Positions 55,073 to 64,000 of a stretch of 64,000 bases of DNA are shown here, piece after piece. The DNA lies in contig CM066314.1 of the NCBI GenBank assembly GCA_033807775.1, forward strand, positions 35,885,001 to 35,949,000. The letters run 5' to 3'. Every line of letters starts with the position of its first letter. Positions within the stretch are counted from its first letter, which is position 1. The translations under genes and the position numbers were made by a program. A model generated the notes under the pieces. That model saw nothing but the letters and a program-made list of their open reading frames with translations, had not been told where the DNA came from and did not search any database. The stretch is from Saussurea involucrata. Taxonomy: Eukaryota > Streptophyta > Magnoliopsida > Asterales > Asteraceae.

Positions 55073-58000
55073 TTCTTTTCAAACTCAAGAATTCAAAAGC
55101 TTACAACTCCTATTTTTCTGGTGTTTCAGATCGTAAATTGAGAAACAACATACGCCTTGAGTGGAGAATAAAGGAGTCCACACAGGATGTGGCCCAGATC
55201 AAATCATCCCATGTTGTTTTAAATGTTTTAAATTCGACAATTTTGTTTCAAATGTTATTAATTATGATGTTGGCAATAGACGAAAACTTGTAATTCCTTA
55301 CAAGGTTTATTCAATGCGACAACTGATTAATTTGGCACGTGATCAAATTTGTTGTTCTTCTTGTGGTGTGGATGATTTTATCTGCAAATCTGACTATAAC
55401 CGTTGGTTTTATTCAAATGATTACTTTAACACCGGTTATAGAAAACATAATGTCAAGTCCAAACCTACTAATCCGAAAGGACCCATTTGGAAATAGGTAC
55501 CTAAAACCGTCTAATTTCCATTTTGCTGCCCAGTCATGTATGGTACTTAGATTCTGGCTGCTCAAAGCACATGCTTGGAAGAAAGGAGCTGCTAGTTAAT
55601 TTTGTGGAAAAGGATTGTGGAAAAGGATTGTGGCAAAGTTAAGTTTGGAAACGATCAATATTCTCCAATTTTGGGTTACGGAGATTTGTCAAAGATAATG
55701 TGAGGATTACAAAAGTCAATTACGTCGAGGGCTTAGGACACAATTTGTTTAGTATAGGTCAATTTTGTGATAAAGACCTAGAAGTCCATTTCAAAAAGAC
55801 CCGTTGTGCAGTTCTAACCGACGGAGGAGATGAGCTTCTAGTTGGTTCTAGGAAATCCAATCTGTACACTATTGACCTAGCAATGCTCAAGCCTAAGAAC
55901 GACGTATGTTTGATGTCTAAAGCATCTTTAGAGAAAAGTTGGTTATGGCATAGACGACTATCTCATCTCAACTTCTGTTACATACAAAAACTGACGTTGG
56001 CTGACTTAGTCATAGGTCTACCAGTTCTGAAATTTGAGAAGGACAACTTCTGTACTGCTTGTGAAAAGGGGAAGATGAAAAGAGCTCCTCGTCCACTGAA
56101 ACCCGAGCCCAGCACACACAAATCATTGGAAATCCTTCATATGGATCTCTGTGGTCCGATGAAGACTCAGAGCATAAGCGTCAAACGATACGTGTTAGTC
56201 GCCGTCGATGACTATTCGAGATTTACATGGGTCAAGCTTCTACGGTCAAAGGGTGAAACACCTGACTTGATCATCTCGTTAGTCAAACAACTTCAAGTTA
56301 ATCTACAACAATCAGTTCAGACTATCAGATCAGATAATGGGACAAAGTTTAAAAACAAGACTCTTGATGACTTCTTTAAGTCATTAGGAATAACTCATCA
56401 ATATTCTACGGCTAGAACACCTCAACAGAACGGAGTTGTTGAAAGACGAAACCGTACACTAGTTGAAGCTGCCAGAACGATATTGTCTTATGCTGATCTA
56501 CCTCTGTTTCTGTGGGCTGAAGCTATTGCAACGGTGTGCTACACATAAAACCGTTCAATCATCCATCGACGGTTTGTCAAGACTCCATATGAGTTGATTA
56601 ACAATAGAAAACCGGTTATACACTACTTTCGTGTCTTTGGGTGCAGGTGTATAGTGTTGAATGATAAAGACAACTTGAACAAGTTCAGTCCGAAGGGAAG
56701 TGAGGGTGTTTTCATTGGATACTCGCTCACATCCAAAGCATACAGAGTCTACTTCAAATCTTCCAGAACTGTGGTTGAGAGTATAAATGTCAAATTTGAT
56801 GAATCTGAAGATATGGCTTCTGTGCAACACAGTACAGAACCCGCAATCTCAGGAATTCTAGCATCTGGACAAATTCGTCCAATGATGACTAGATCTTCAA
56901 ACAAGGATCAAGCTTCCACTTCTAACTCTAATCCTAATGAACTTGATTTATTGTTTGAACAATTTTATGATGACTATTTTGGTAGTGATAAACATTCTTC
57001 ATCTGTCAATAACAAGATTCAAGTTGAAACACCACCAGTGCAAGCTACTATGTCAGGTCCTTCGTCGGTGCTGACTTCATCAAATACTGGTGGAACTACT
57101 CCTGCAACTTCTCCGAAGAACACAACTATAGTATCTACACAAGCACGACAACATGCATCTACAAGTGGTGCTTCTTCGTCTGGAACAACTTCGAATGTAA
57201 GTGATCAGGGTAATAATAACGCTCCTGAAAATCCTACTGAATCAGTTCCTGAGGCAGTGCCGATTGTCAATTCTGACAAACAACCCGCCTCGCGTCCGGA
57301 ACCGACACTGACGATCGAGTTGAACTTCGATAAAGACCCTACCCTTGTAGACCCCAATGAAGATGCTATATCTCTCCATCCATACTTTACAAAGTGGACA
57401 CGCAGTCACCCAATTGATCAGGTCATTGGTGATGTTTCTGAACCAGTGAAAACAAGATCTGCATCCGAAAACGAAGTATTATATGCACTCTTCTTAAGTC
57501 AAGTTGAGCCCTCAACAGTTCAACAAGCTTTAGAAGACCCTGACTGGTTAATTGCGATGCAAGAAGAGCTAAATCAGTTTGAAGCTCTGAAGGTGTGGAG
57601 GTTAGTTCCGCGACCCAAATGTAAGACAGTTATCAGTACCAAGTGGGTCCTAAAGAACAAGAAAGACGAAGACGGAATAATTGTGCGTAACAAAGCTCGA
57701 TTAGTAGCGAAAGGGTATAGGCAACAGGAGGGGATAGATTATGATGAGACGTACGCACCGGTTGCTCGTATTGAGGAAATTCGGATGTTCCTTTCCTTTG
57801 CCGCCTACAAGAACTTCACCGTCTATCAAATGGACGTGAAGACCGCATTCTTGAACGGCGTTCTAAAGGAGGAAGTGTACGTGTCTCAACCGGAAGGCTT
57901 TGTGGACAAAGACTATCCAAATCACGTATACATTCTTGACAAAGCCCTCTACGGTCTCAAACAAGCCCCCGGTGCCTGGTATGAAGTCTTATCTACCTTC

Positions 58001-59034
58001 CTACTAAAGGCTGGCTTTGTGAAAGGTAAAATCGACACAACTCTGTGTACTTTGCACGAGGAAGGTGATATCCTTTTAGTTCAGATTTATGTTGACGATA
58101 TTATTTTTGGTTCGACTAACCCTGGACTTTGTACTTGGTTTTCTGGCATTATGATGACCCAGTTTCAAATGAGTATGATGGGAGGGATTAATTTCTTCCT
58201 CAGATTACAAGTCAAGCAATTCTCTACTGGTATCTTCATCAACCAGTCGAAGTATGTGTTTGACATCCTGAAGAAATTCAAGATGGAAAACTATACGTCG
58301 ATCGGTACGCCTATGGCTCCTAGATCTAAGATAGGTCCAGATCCTGACGGTATTGATGTCAATGTAAATAATTATAGAGGAATGATTGGGTCTCTATTGT
58401 ATCTAACTGCTAGTCGTCCAGATATAATGTTTTCAACTTGTCTTTGTGCTAGATTTCAGGCCAAACCCAAAGAATCACACCTCGACGCCGTCAAACGAAT
58501 CTTTCGGTACTTGAAGGGCACTCTGTACCTAGGACTGTGGTATACCAAGGGAACCGGCTTCGAACTCACCGCATATTCAGACGCGGGTCACGAAGGAAGC
58601 ATGCTGGACAGAAAGAGCACCTCGGGGCACGTCCAGTTTTTGGGAGACAAGCTCGTGAGTTGGTCGTCTAAAAAGTAGAATTGTATTTCAACATCTACTG
58701 CGGAAGCATAATATGTTGCCGCGGCGAGATGTTGTTCACAAGTCCTTTGGATGAAGACCTAACTCATGGACTATGGGTTTAAATACGAGAAGATCCCCAT
58801 TTACTGTGACAGCAAGAGTGCTATTGCTATATCTGCTAAGCCTGTCCAGCACACTAAAACCAAACACATTGACATAAGGTATCATTTCATAAAAGATCAT
58901 GTTGAGAAATGAACTGTTGAATTGTATTTTGTTACAACTGAGTATCAGCTTGCCGACCTCTTTACAAAAGCCTTGGATGAAAAACGTTTCAATTCTCTAG
59001 TATCCAAGCTCGGCATGCTGAATATGAAAGTTTA
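55073..59034 (+). pseudogene. pol: Copia-3 pol: protease to RNase H
   Basis: The segment before protease (RKLVIPYKVYSMRQLINLAR, 55161-55496) and the protease region near 55545 are frameshifted. Integrase (55700-56548) has WLWHRRLSHLNFCYIQKL, FCTACEKGKMKRAP, HMDLCGPMKTQS, RSDNGTKFKN and VVERRNRTLVEAA. A TAA at 56546-56548 (from CAA) is followed in the same frame by an open stretch to 58678 with the linker, RT (FLNGVLKEEVYVSQPEGFVD, YVDDIIFGSTN) and RNase H (TAYSDAGHEGSMLDRKSTSG). RNase H ends with several stops before the true terminus at about 59034. It is the longest pol reading of this family here. Confidence 0.93.
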
Positions 59035-59572
59035 ACTTCCATATATTGATCGTACAATAGATGGAAATATTTGTATCTCAATCTAGACATCGCATCTAGA
59101 TTGATACACTCAAATTTTCATCATATTCTATTCTCAGTATATGTTATTTAAATTTTCATATCTTCGTTGTATTACAAATGTTTATTCAACTTGTTATTTT
59201 CTTTCTCTTCTTTTAATTGTCTTATCAATGATTTGTTATGATACCTGTAACTGCACAAAGGTATGTTCATGGTTTCAGGAGGAGTTTTAGAACAGATCAT
59301 ATGCACAAATTTAGGGGGAGTGTGCATAACTGCCAGATCATGTAAGTGTAGATACATTGTGACTGTTGCTTCCGAGAAGCCAAGGTAAGTGTTCTGACTT
59401 GTTTTAAACACTAACTCTTAAATGATGAAAAAAAAATTCAAATCTATGCATCATTTAAGGGGGAGTGAAAACAATGTTTAAAACCTTGAGTGCTGAATCA
59501 ATTGGAAGTTGGACATCTTCCAATGTGATAAAATCTTTTAAAATTTTATCTGAAAAATGTCCAAGTGTTACT
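59035..59572 (+). other. Copia-3 region between pol and the 3' motif cluster
   Basis: Non-coding and collinear with 9801-10337. It holds two purine tracts (TTAGGGGGAGTGTGCATAAC near 59311 and AAGGGGGAGTGAAAAC near 59458). Confidence 0.6.
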
Positions 59573-59830
59573 GATATCGCAACTCTCTATTTGCGATAAA
59601 CTGATGAACAGTAGTTTATCGCAACCCTCAGTTGCGATTAAAAATAAGTGTTGTTTTATTGCAACACATTGGTTGCGATAAGAATTATCCTTGCAACTTT
59701 GCATTGCGATAAAACACAAATGAACAGTAACTTATCGCAACCCTCAGTTGCGATAAGGTCGAATATGTTGTCGCAACCAGTTCATTGCGATAACATCTGA
59801 GTTTATCGCAACCTTGTACTTGTGATAAGC
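59573..59830. repeat. Inverted-motif cluster between pol and the extra ORF (copia-3)
   Basis: TATCGCAAC and GTTGCGATA pairs, GAACAGTA at about 59607 and 59722, and a perfect 11-bp stem with loop CCTCA (59731-59757). Confidence 0.9.
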
Positions 59831-59893
59831 TGACACTGTGGGGTCAAACCTTTGGACCAATGATCTTATGCCACTTGCACTTTATCTCAAGCC

Positions 59894-59901
59894 TTTAAAT
59901 A
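59894..59901 (+). promoter_or_regulatory. TATA-like box heading the extra-ORF zone of copia-3
   Basis: TTTAAATA, in the place of TATAAATA in copia-1 (9471-9478), followed by the same CT-rich leader. The G-box is replaced by CCACTTGCAC. Confidence 0.4.
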
Positions 59902-60042
59902 GAGGAGTTTGAATTTTTTTATCTCAACTTTCAAAACCCTCAAACTTCTCTCAACTCTCTCTCTCGAACTGTTGCTTGGGGCTTTTGATTTTCAAAGTGT
60001 TTTTCGCGATTCAAATCAACTTCATTCCATTCAGATCACTTC

Positions 60043-60412
60043 GAGGTACATTCGTTTTAAATTTCACTCGATTTCATCCGTGAATCCATACTTAAACTGT
60101 TGATTTTACGGTTTTAGAACTGAAACCCTTTACTATTTGTTCATATTCTTGCATAAATCGATGTGTTTAGGGTTTGTTAGATGCTAATAATGTTAGGGTT
60201 TAACTTATGTGTTAGTTGCGAGCATGTTAGTGTAGATTTAAACCTGTTAAGTGCAAAAATGTCAAATCTAGGCCTAATGACTTAGAAAATAGTTTAAGTT
60301 CGTGCTTATCGCAACTTAGTTGTTCATCGCATTCAAACTTATCGCAACCCTAACTGTTCTTCATATTCAAACTTATCGCAATTGCTTAACATTCATCCTT
60401 ATCGCAACCTAT
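60043..60412 (+). other. Intron-like stretch after the copia-3 TATA region, with a third motif cluster
   Basis: Homology to copia-1 ends at TTCGAGGT (60041-60048 region). What follows looks like a plant first intron: a GTACATTCG donor, T-rich sequence and TTAGGGTTT words. Four TATCGCAA words lie at 60307-60410. The Athila-like insertion cuts it at 60413, so no acceptor is visible. Confidence 0.35.
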
Positions 60413-61699
60413 TGATAGGCGGGTTTACACCCCCTAAATCTAACCGCAAGTGTACGGGTCGAAATCAAGTAATAGTACAAAAGTACGAGTATCGAACACA
60501 GGGAACTAGGAACTAAGTATCACAATAACTATAAACTTTATTAACTGAACGGTTGCTATTTTGAGTGGTTGGTTGAAAATCGTTTAAAAACTAAATGAAA
60601 CTAAAATAAGACTAGAATAAAACTCGAATCGATTAACGGAAGGTTTTGGAAAAACTTTGATAGCGAAAAGGTTGAGGGTTGGACTTCCTATGGCTATATT
60701 ACTGATGAACGAATACCCGAACAATAACTATTACCGATTATCTCTATGAACCCTAGGTTGTAAAAGTCACTGTTATTCTTTCTCAAGCAAAACAGATTTT
60801 ATTTCGAAACTGTAGGTTTTATCTCTCGATCTAAACCTAGGGTTTAAAAAAACATTAGGTCAAACTATTCTAAACAGAAAGTAGTTCGGCTATCTCTACC
60901 CGAACCTCCTTTCCGGCACTTGATTACTTGATCTAGCCTTTAATTAATTTTCTCAAACTTAATCAAAAACCATAAAAGTCAATTGGAGGTGATCAAGCTA
61001 TAATTGATAATTAAAACTGAATTCAAATGCTTCATAGATTAAATCAGGTAAAAACAATCGTTCGTTTACACGTCATCCATCGTAAAATCCGTAGTTGTTC
61101 CAACCCCCAACATCTAAAGATTAGTTCATGTTGGGGTGGATAAAAACACTAGAAAAAGGGTAGAAAGTGGTCTGTGAAATCATAATGAATGTAAACGTGA
61201 CAAATGTATGATGAATCCCTTCTCACTCGGCTCTAATCCACTTCGCGTGGTGAACTCACTTCAATCAATGCTCTATCGTGGCTCCAAAATGCGTGAAAGT
61301 GCTCTGAAAATCGCCCCTCCGCTGCCTACCGTCGCACGTGTCGAGATGATGACCTAAATCCGGAAAAACGCCAAAGTATAGAAACGAACAGAGAGTTACG
61401 CGGTTTATCCTGCGGCTTGCAAGCCGCAGGGAAAGCCGCGCGTGTTTCTGATTCCTTCGGGTCAGGTTTGGTTCGCGGATCTGGGTACGGGTCTTGTGCT
61501 TGGATCTCGGACTTTCGTTGGGCTTCGATATGGACTCTCTTTTGGCTCTTTTTCGCTCCTTTTCTCGATGACTGTCTTCTCTCGGATAACCTGTACATCT
61601 CACTAGATAGACCGTAAAATCTTGCCTTTTTGCTTAAATACAAGCCAATCTCATTGGTTTATGGACTGAAAATAACGCCAAAAAGTGGCGTTATCAACA
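60413..61699 (-). repeat. Athila-like 3' LTR
   Basis: 1287 bp, sense TGTTGATAACGCC to CCCGCCTATCA. It contains GTGTACGGGTCGAA and TATCGAACACAGGGAACTAG, a block common near the end of such LTRs. A hairpin (TAACGCCA, loop AAAAG, TGGCGTTA) occupies 61673-61693, just inside the LTR start, and a 22-bp perfect palindrome lies at 61409-61430. Confidence 0.75.
61409..61430. repeat. Perfect 22-bp palindrome
   Basis: CCTGCGGCTTG is followed directly by its reverse complement CAAGCCGCAGG. A degenerate relative (CGCGGCTTGTAGACCGCGG) stands in the element interior at 63663-63681. Confidence 0.9.
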
Positions 61700-61709
61700 A
61701 CCCCAAACG
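61700..61709 (-). other. Athila-like polypurine tract
   Basis: The sense strand reads GTTTGGGGTT directly before the LTR start TGTTGATA. Confidence 0.7.
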
Positions 61710-63127
61710 AGCGTTGCTTGTCCTCAAGCGAATTAGCGATAAAAATAGAAATAAAGCATATATCCATGAAATAATAACCACACAACTCTCAATCGGTACC
61801 ACATTATGCACTGGTGATTTCCCATACTCGTGAATGCTTATCTCATCCTAGCCTCATTCTTATTATGTTTGATCTATGGCCTTCCATTGTGAGTTGAACT
61901 CATGACTGCTCCGATTACATTAAGGTTGTACTAGGTCCAAACATACTAGGGAAAACATTTTGCCTCGACCCTACCTCACGGGATACTCTCATTTCACTCA
62001 AACCTAGGTTTTCGCACATGTTGTCATGTATAAGGAAGTTATGTACAAGAATACTCGAAAATTACATGACAACTCTAATGAAAGACGCACAAATGTCCAA
62101 AAAGTTGATCTCAGAAGAGAATCAAGTAGCAAGACAGGGAATATTGGTAAAGGTAGTTGTATACTCTAATCACGTTTTCCAGAAGATCATCCAGATCTTT
62201 ACAAGGGTTGTAACGGGGCTAAGGTTATGGCTAAGAAACAAAAGGTAAAAGGATCAACAATCCTCGGTGTGTCAATCATGAGCAGTTTTGAACTTTCTTG
62301 CTTCACATTCTATCATTTGGCCCTCTTTGTCACTACCGAAGTCGCTTTGACTCTCTTATTTAACTGTTGTAACTACTATCTAGCTAACTGTAATTTATTT
62401 TTTTATTTTTTTTGCGACTTCATTGGTCCTCTTTATTTGATTGGGGCTGCATTGGCCCTCTTTTCTATCTCTTAGGTTAAAATGACTCAACTTATTTTTC
62501 ATGACTGGCCTGTACTATTTCTTTTCTGCTCTATCCTTCGTTGTTCATTACCGCTTCTAATTGACACACTTTCGGATAAAGGTTGGTTAAGGCTTTTGGC
62601 TAGGGTTTCATGGTGGGTTTAGAGACGAACAAGGTGAGTGTTTGGCTGCAAAAATGGGTTATGGATACACACATAATGGGTCAAAAGGTACGTTAGACAA
62701 AAACGGGTTAAAGTTTCACCCAATGCCTGGAATCATCTCTTAAGGTCCACACGATATGGTCTACTATACCCTTATCCAATATCCCGATGGTCGTCTTTGC
62801 TACTCAATGCAATATTATAGCGAGATCATTCTATAATCACGACAAGGAATTTGAAAAAGTGTATACGAATTAAGTGTTTGAATCCCTCGGAGTGAAAGGC
62901 GTCTTTTAGGCTCAAATCTTGCTATTGGGTGGTCTCCACTAATGTCCCTAGTCATGTCCTTTCCCGGTCCTTCCCTAATGGTCACGTTACTATCACAAGA
63001 TTCTTCCCACAATGGTTGGTCTCAATCATTCAAAAAAAAATTCAGCTAAAACGATCTAAGCATTCAGAAGTGCGGGAAATCTATGTGCATAACGTGGGCC
63101 CGATTGGGCAACCCCAAACCTTACCCA
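61710..63127 (-). other. Athila-like non-coding interior
   Basis: No frame with recognisable motifs on either strand. The longer open stretches (62018-62248, 62227-62475) lack known domains. Confidence 0.5.
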
Positions 63128-63145
63128 CACATTGTCCCCAATGTG
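63128..63145. repeat. Hairpin in the Athila-like interior
   Basis: CACATTG, loop TCCC, CAATGTG: a perfect 7-bp stem. Confidence 0.8.
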
Positions 63146-63279
63146 CAGGTGTCGGCATAGGCAATACAAAATTAGACAAGTATCGTTGTGCGGTTATTAC
63201 AGTCATCAGACAGGACATTCAAAGCATTAATACAAAACATCAAAGAGCTAGCCCAAAGATTTTCAAATATGACCACCCC

Positions 63280-63417
63280 AAACCTAGGCCGTGGCCTAGG
63301 TTTGTCAAATAACGCCAACCCCAAACCTCGGTAAAACCGAGGTTTGCACAGGATTAAAAGTGAGTGTGTAGATGTTCAAAAAGTGAGGCACCCCAAACCT
63401 AAGTGAAACTTAGGTTT
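63280..63417. repeat. Three covarying hairpins in the Athila-like interior
   Basis: Perfect stems at 63280-63303 (AAACCTAGGCC, loop GT), 63323-63345 (AAACCTCGGT, loop AAA) and 63395-63417 (AAACCTAAGT, loop GAA), each preceded by CCCC or CCC and followed by G. The outer AAACCT/AGGTTT is constant and the inner four or five pairs differ between copies on both arms together. Confidence 0.9.
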
Positions 63418-63420
63418 GTT

Positions 63421-64000
63421 GCATCTCGTTTAACTCAATACGGAGATAAAGCATCATACACCACTCGTTACCACACAAAGTTAGAACATACCTGTTTGCC
63501 CGGACGGAGTAGATTCTCTTGTAAGATTTGAGCGACCAGTTGAGAGACATCGGAGAAGATGGAGAGAGGGAGCAGAAGCAAAAGAAATCACAGCAAAAAG
63601 CGAAAGAAAGCAAAGAGAACGAAAAACTTCAAAAATGACTCAGAGACTCCCACGGTTTGGCACGCGGCTTGTAGACCGCGGCCAAAATAGCGTAAGTCTC
63701 TGTTCCAAAGATATTATTATTTTTTTGTAAATAAAATCACTCAAAAACCTAAATTAGAAAGGGATCAAACCTCGGTGGGTTGCCTCCCACCCAGCGCCGT
63801 AGTTAAAGTCGTGGCGCGACTATGTAGCTCTCAACTTGGCTCGGTATTCGCGGAGTTGAACCGCCCACACTTGCGATTCTCCGCGGACTCTTCCACATCT
63901 GGCTTTCCTTGACCATCGGACTCCTCTTCACTTCTATCTCTTCCACTCTCGAACATCTTGAATCTTACCTTTTTGCCGCCAACTCTCAACGTCATCTCGC
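63421..64000 (-). other. Athila-like interior at the right edge
   Basis: Contains the CGCGGCTTG word (63663) and the GGTTGCCTCCCACCCAGCGC block. No coding sequence recognised before the window ends. Confidence 0.5.

Larger units (their letters stand above)
50216..60412 (+). mobile_element. Copia-3: SIRE-like element, 5' LTR to start of the extra-ORF zone
   Basis: The parts present are the 5' LTR, PBS, leader with motif cluster, gag, pol, the 3' motif cluster and the TATA region. A solo LTR (51344-52305) sits between leader and gag, and an Athila-like element enters at 60413. The extra ORF, PPT and 3' LTR would lie beyond the window's right edge, after that insertion. Sequence is close to copia-1 throughout, and stops and frameshifts are shared only in part. 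Confidence 0.9.
60413..64000 (-). mobile_element. Athila/Tat-like Ty3/gypsy element, 3' part
   Basis: The 3' LTR (60413-61699) is followed by a PPT complement and then by words I know from Athila/Tat-type elements: GCTTGTCCTCAAGC after the PPT, ACATTGTCCCCAATGTG (63128-63145) and GGTTGCCTCCCACCCAGCGC (63779-63798), all on the opposite strand. No gag or pol lies in the window; they should be beyond 64000. CCTAT (60408-60412) should recur after its 5' LTR as the target duplication. Confidence 0.75.

Noticed and set aside
61265..61643. Overlapping 105-112-codon frames on the minus strand in the Athila-like LTR
   Set aside because: Arg/Lys-rich frames in two registers around a palindrome, inside an LTR, without domain features; chance frames in GC-richer DNA are likelier.
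62018..62475. Hydrophobic open frame 62227-62475 as a small membrane protein
   Set aside because: The hydrophobic run comes from a T-rich stretch in retrotransposon interior; opposite in strand to the element and without relatives I know.

Overview
The window looks like intergenic heterochromatin of a dicot plant, probably Asteraceae. That placement rests on remembered resemblance of the SIRE-type pol and its extra downstream reading frame to composite-family elements, not on a search. Almost everything is nested transposable elements, nearly all of them broken. I see no convincing host gene, rRNA or tRNA.

Layout. 1-2363: Ty1/copia pol and LTR remnant, then a short repeat. 2365-2590: LINE 3' end. 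3395-18003 (minus): complete 14.6-kb SIRE-like copia element ('copia-1') with 250-bp LTRs, TSD TATAG, a gag-pol remnant and a multi-part extra reading frame downstream of pol, interrupted by a 1.7-kb solo chromovirus LTR (6591-8277). 18230-19010: 781-bp non-autonomous hAT element with TSD ATTTTGGG. 19490-20590 (minus): LINE C-terminal remnant. 22282-38136 (plus): second SIRE-like element ('copia-2'), cut in two by a young Ty3/gypsy chromovirus (29225-37210, minus) and a scrambled junction at 28913-29026. 38507-38957: a repeat filled by a 291-bp Tourist-like MITE. 39538-50215: CACTA-like sequence split by an Ale-like copia element (39676-49716, TSD CTTTT), itself split by another copia element (41046-46346, TSD ACAAT). 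50216-60412 (plus): third SIRE-like element ('copia-3'), with a solo LTR in its leader (51344-52305, TSD TCTAA). 60413-64000 (minus): 3' LTR and non-coding interior of an Athila/Tat-like gypsy element inserted in copia-3.

The most striking signal is a shared non-coding architecture. Five repeat families each carry a dense cluster of a short CpG-containing motif in both orientations, or self-complementary, in an LTR or untranslated leader. The motifs are TATCGCAAC/GTTGCGATA (SIRE-like leaders and the zone before the extra frame), GTCGCAA/TTGCGAC (chromovirus LTR), TCCGGA (diverged relative of that LTR), ATCGCTGATA/TATCAGCGA (solo LTR) and CTGGCGCCAG (inner copia LTR). The SIRE-like leader and the gypsy LTR also share a GAACAGTA word beside the motif. 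In copia-1 the 3' cluster sits just upstream of a G-box and a TATA box heading the extra frame, suggesting an internal promoter. The Athila-like interior adds three hairpins whose stems covary.

Relative dating: the chromovirus is youngest (LTRs about 0.6% different, excluding one 32-bp repeat unit). Copia-1 LTRs differ by 1.6%, Ale-like LTRs by about 2%, and the copia element nested inside the Ale-like one by about 5%, which is the reverse of the expected order.
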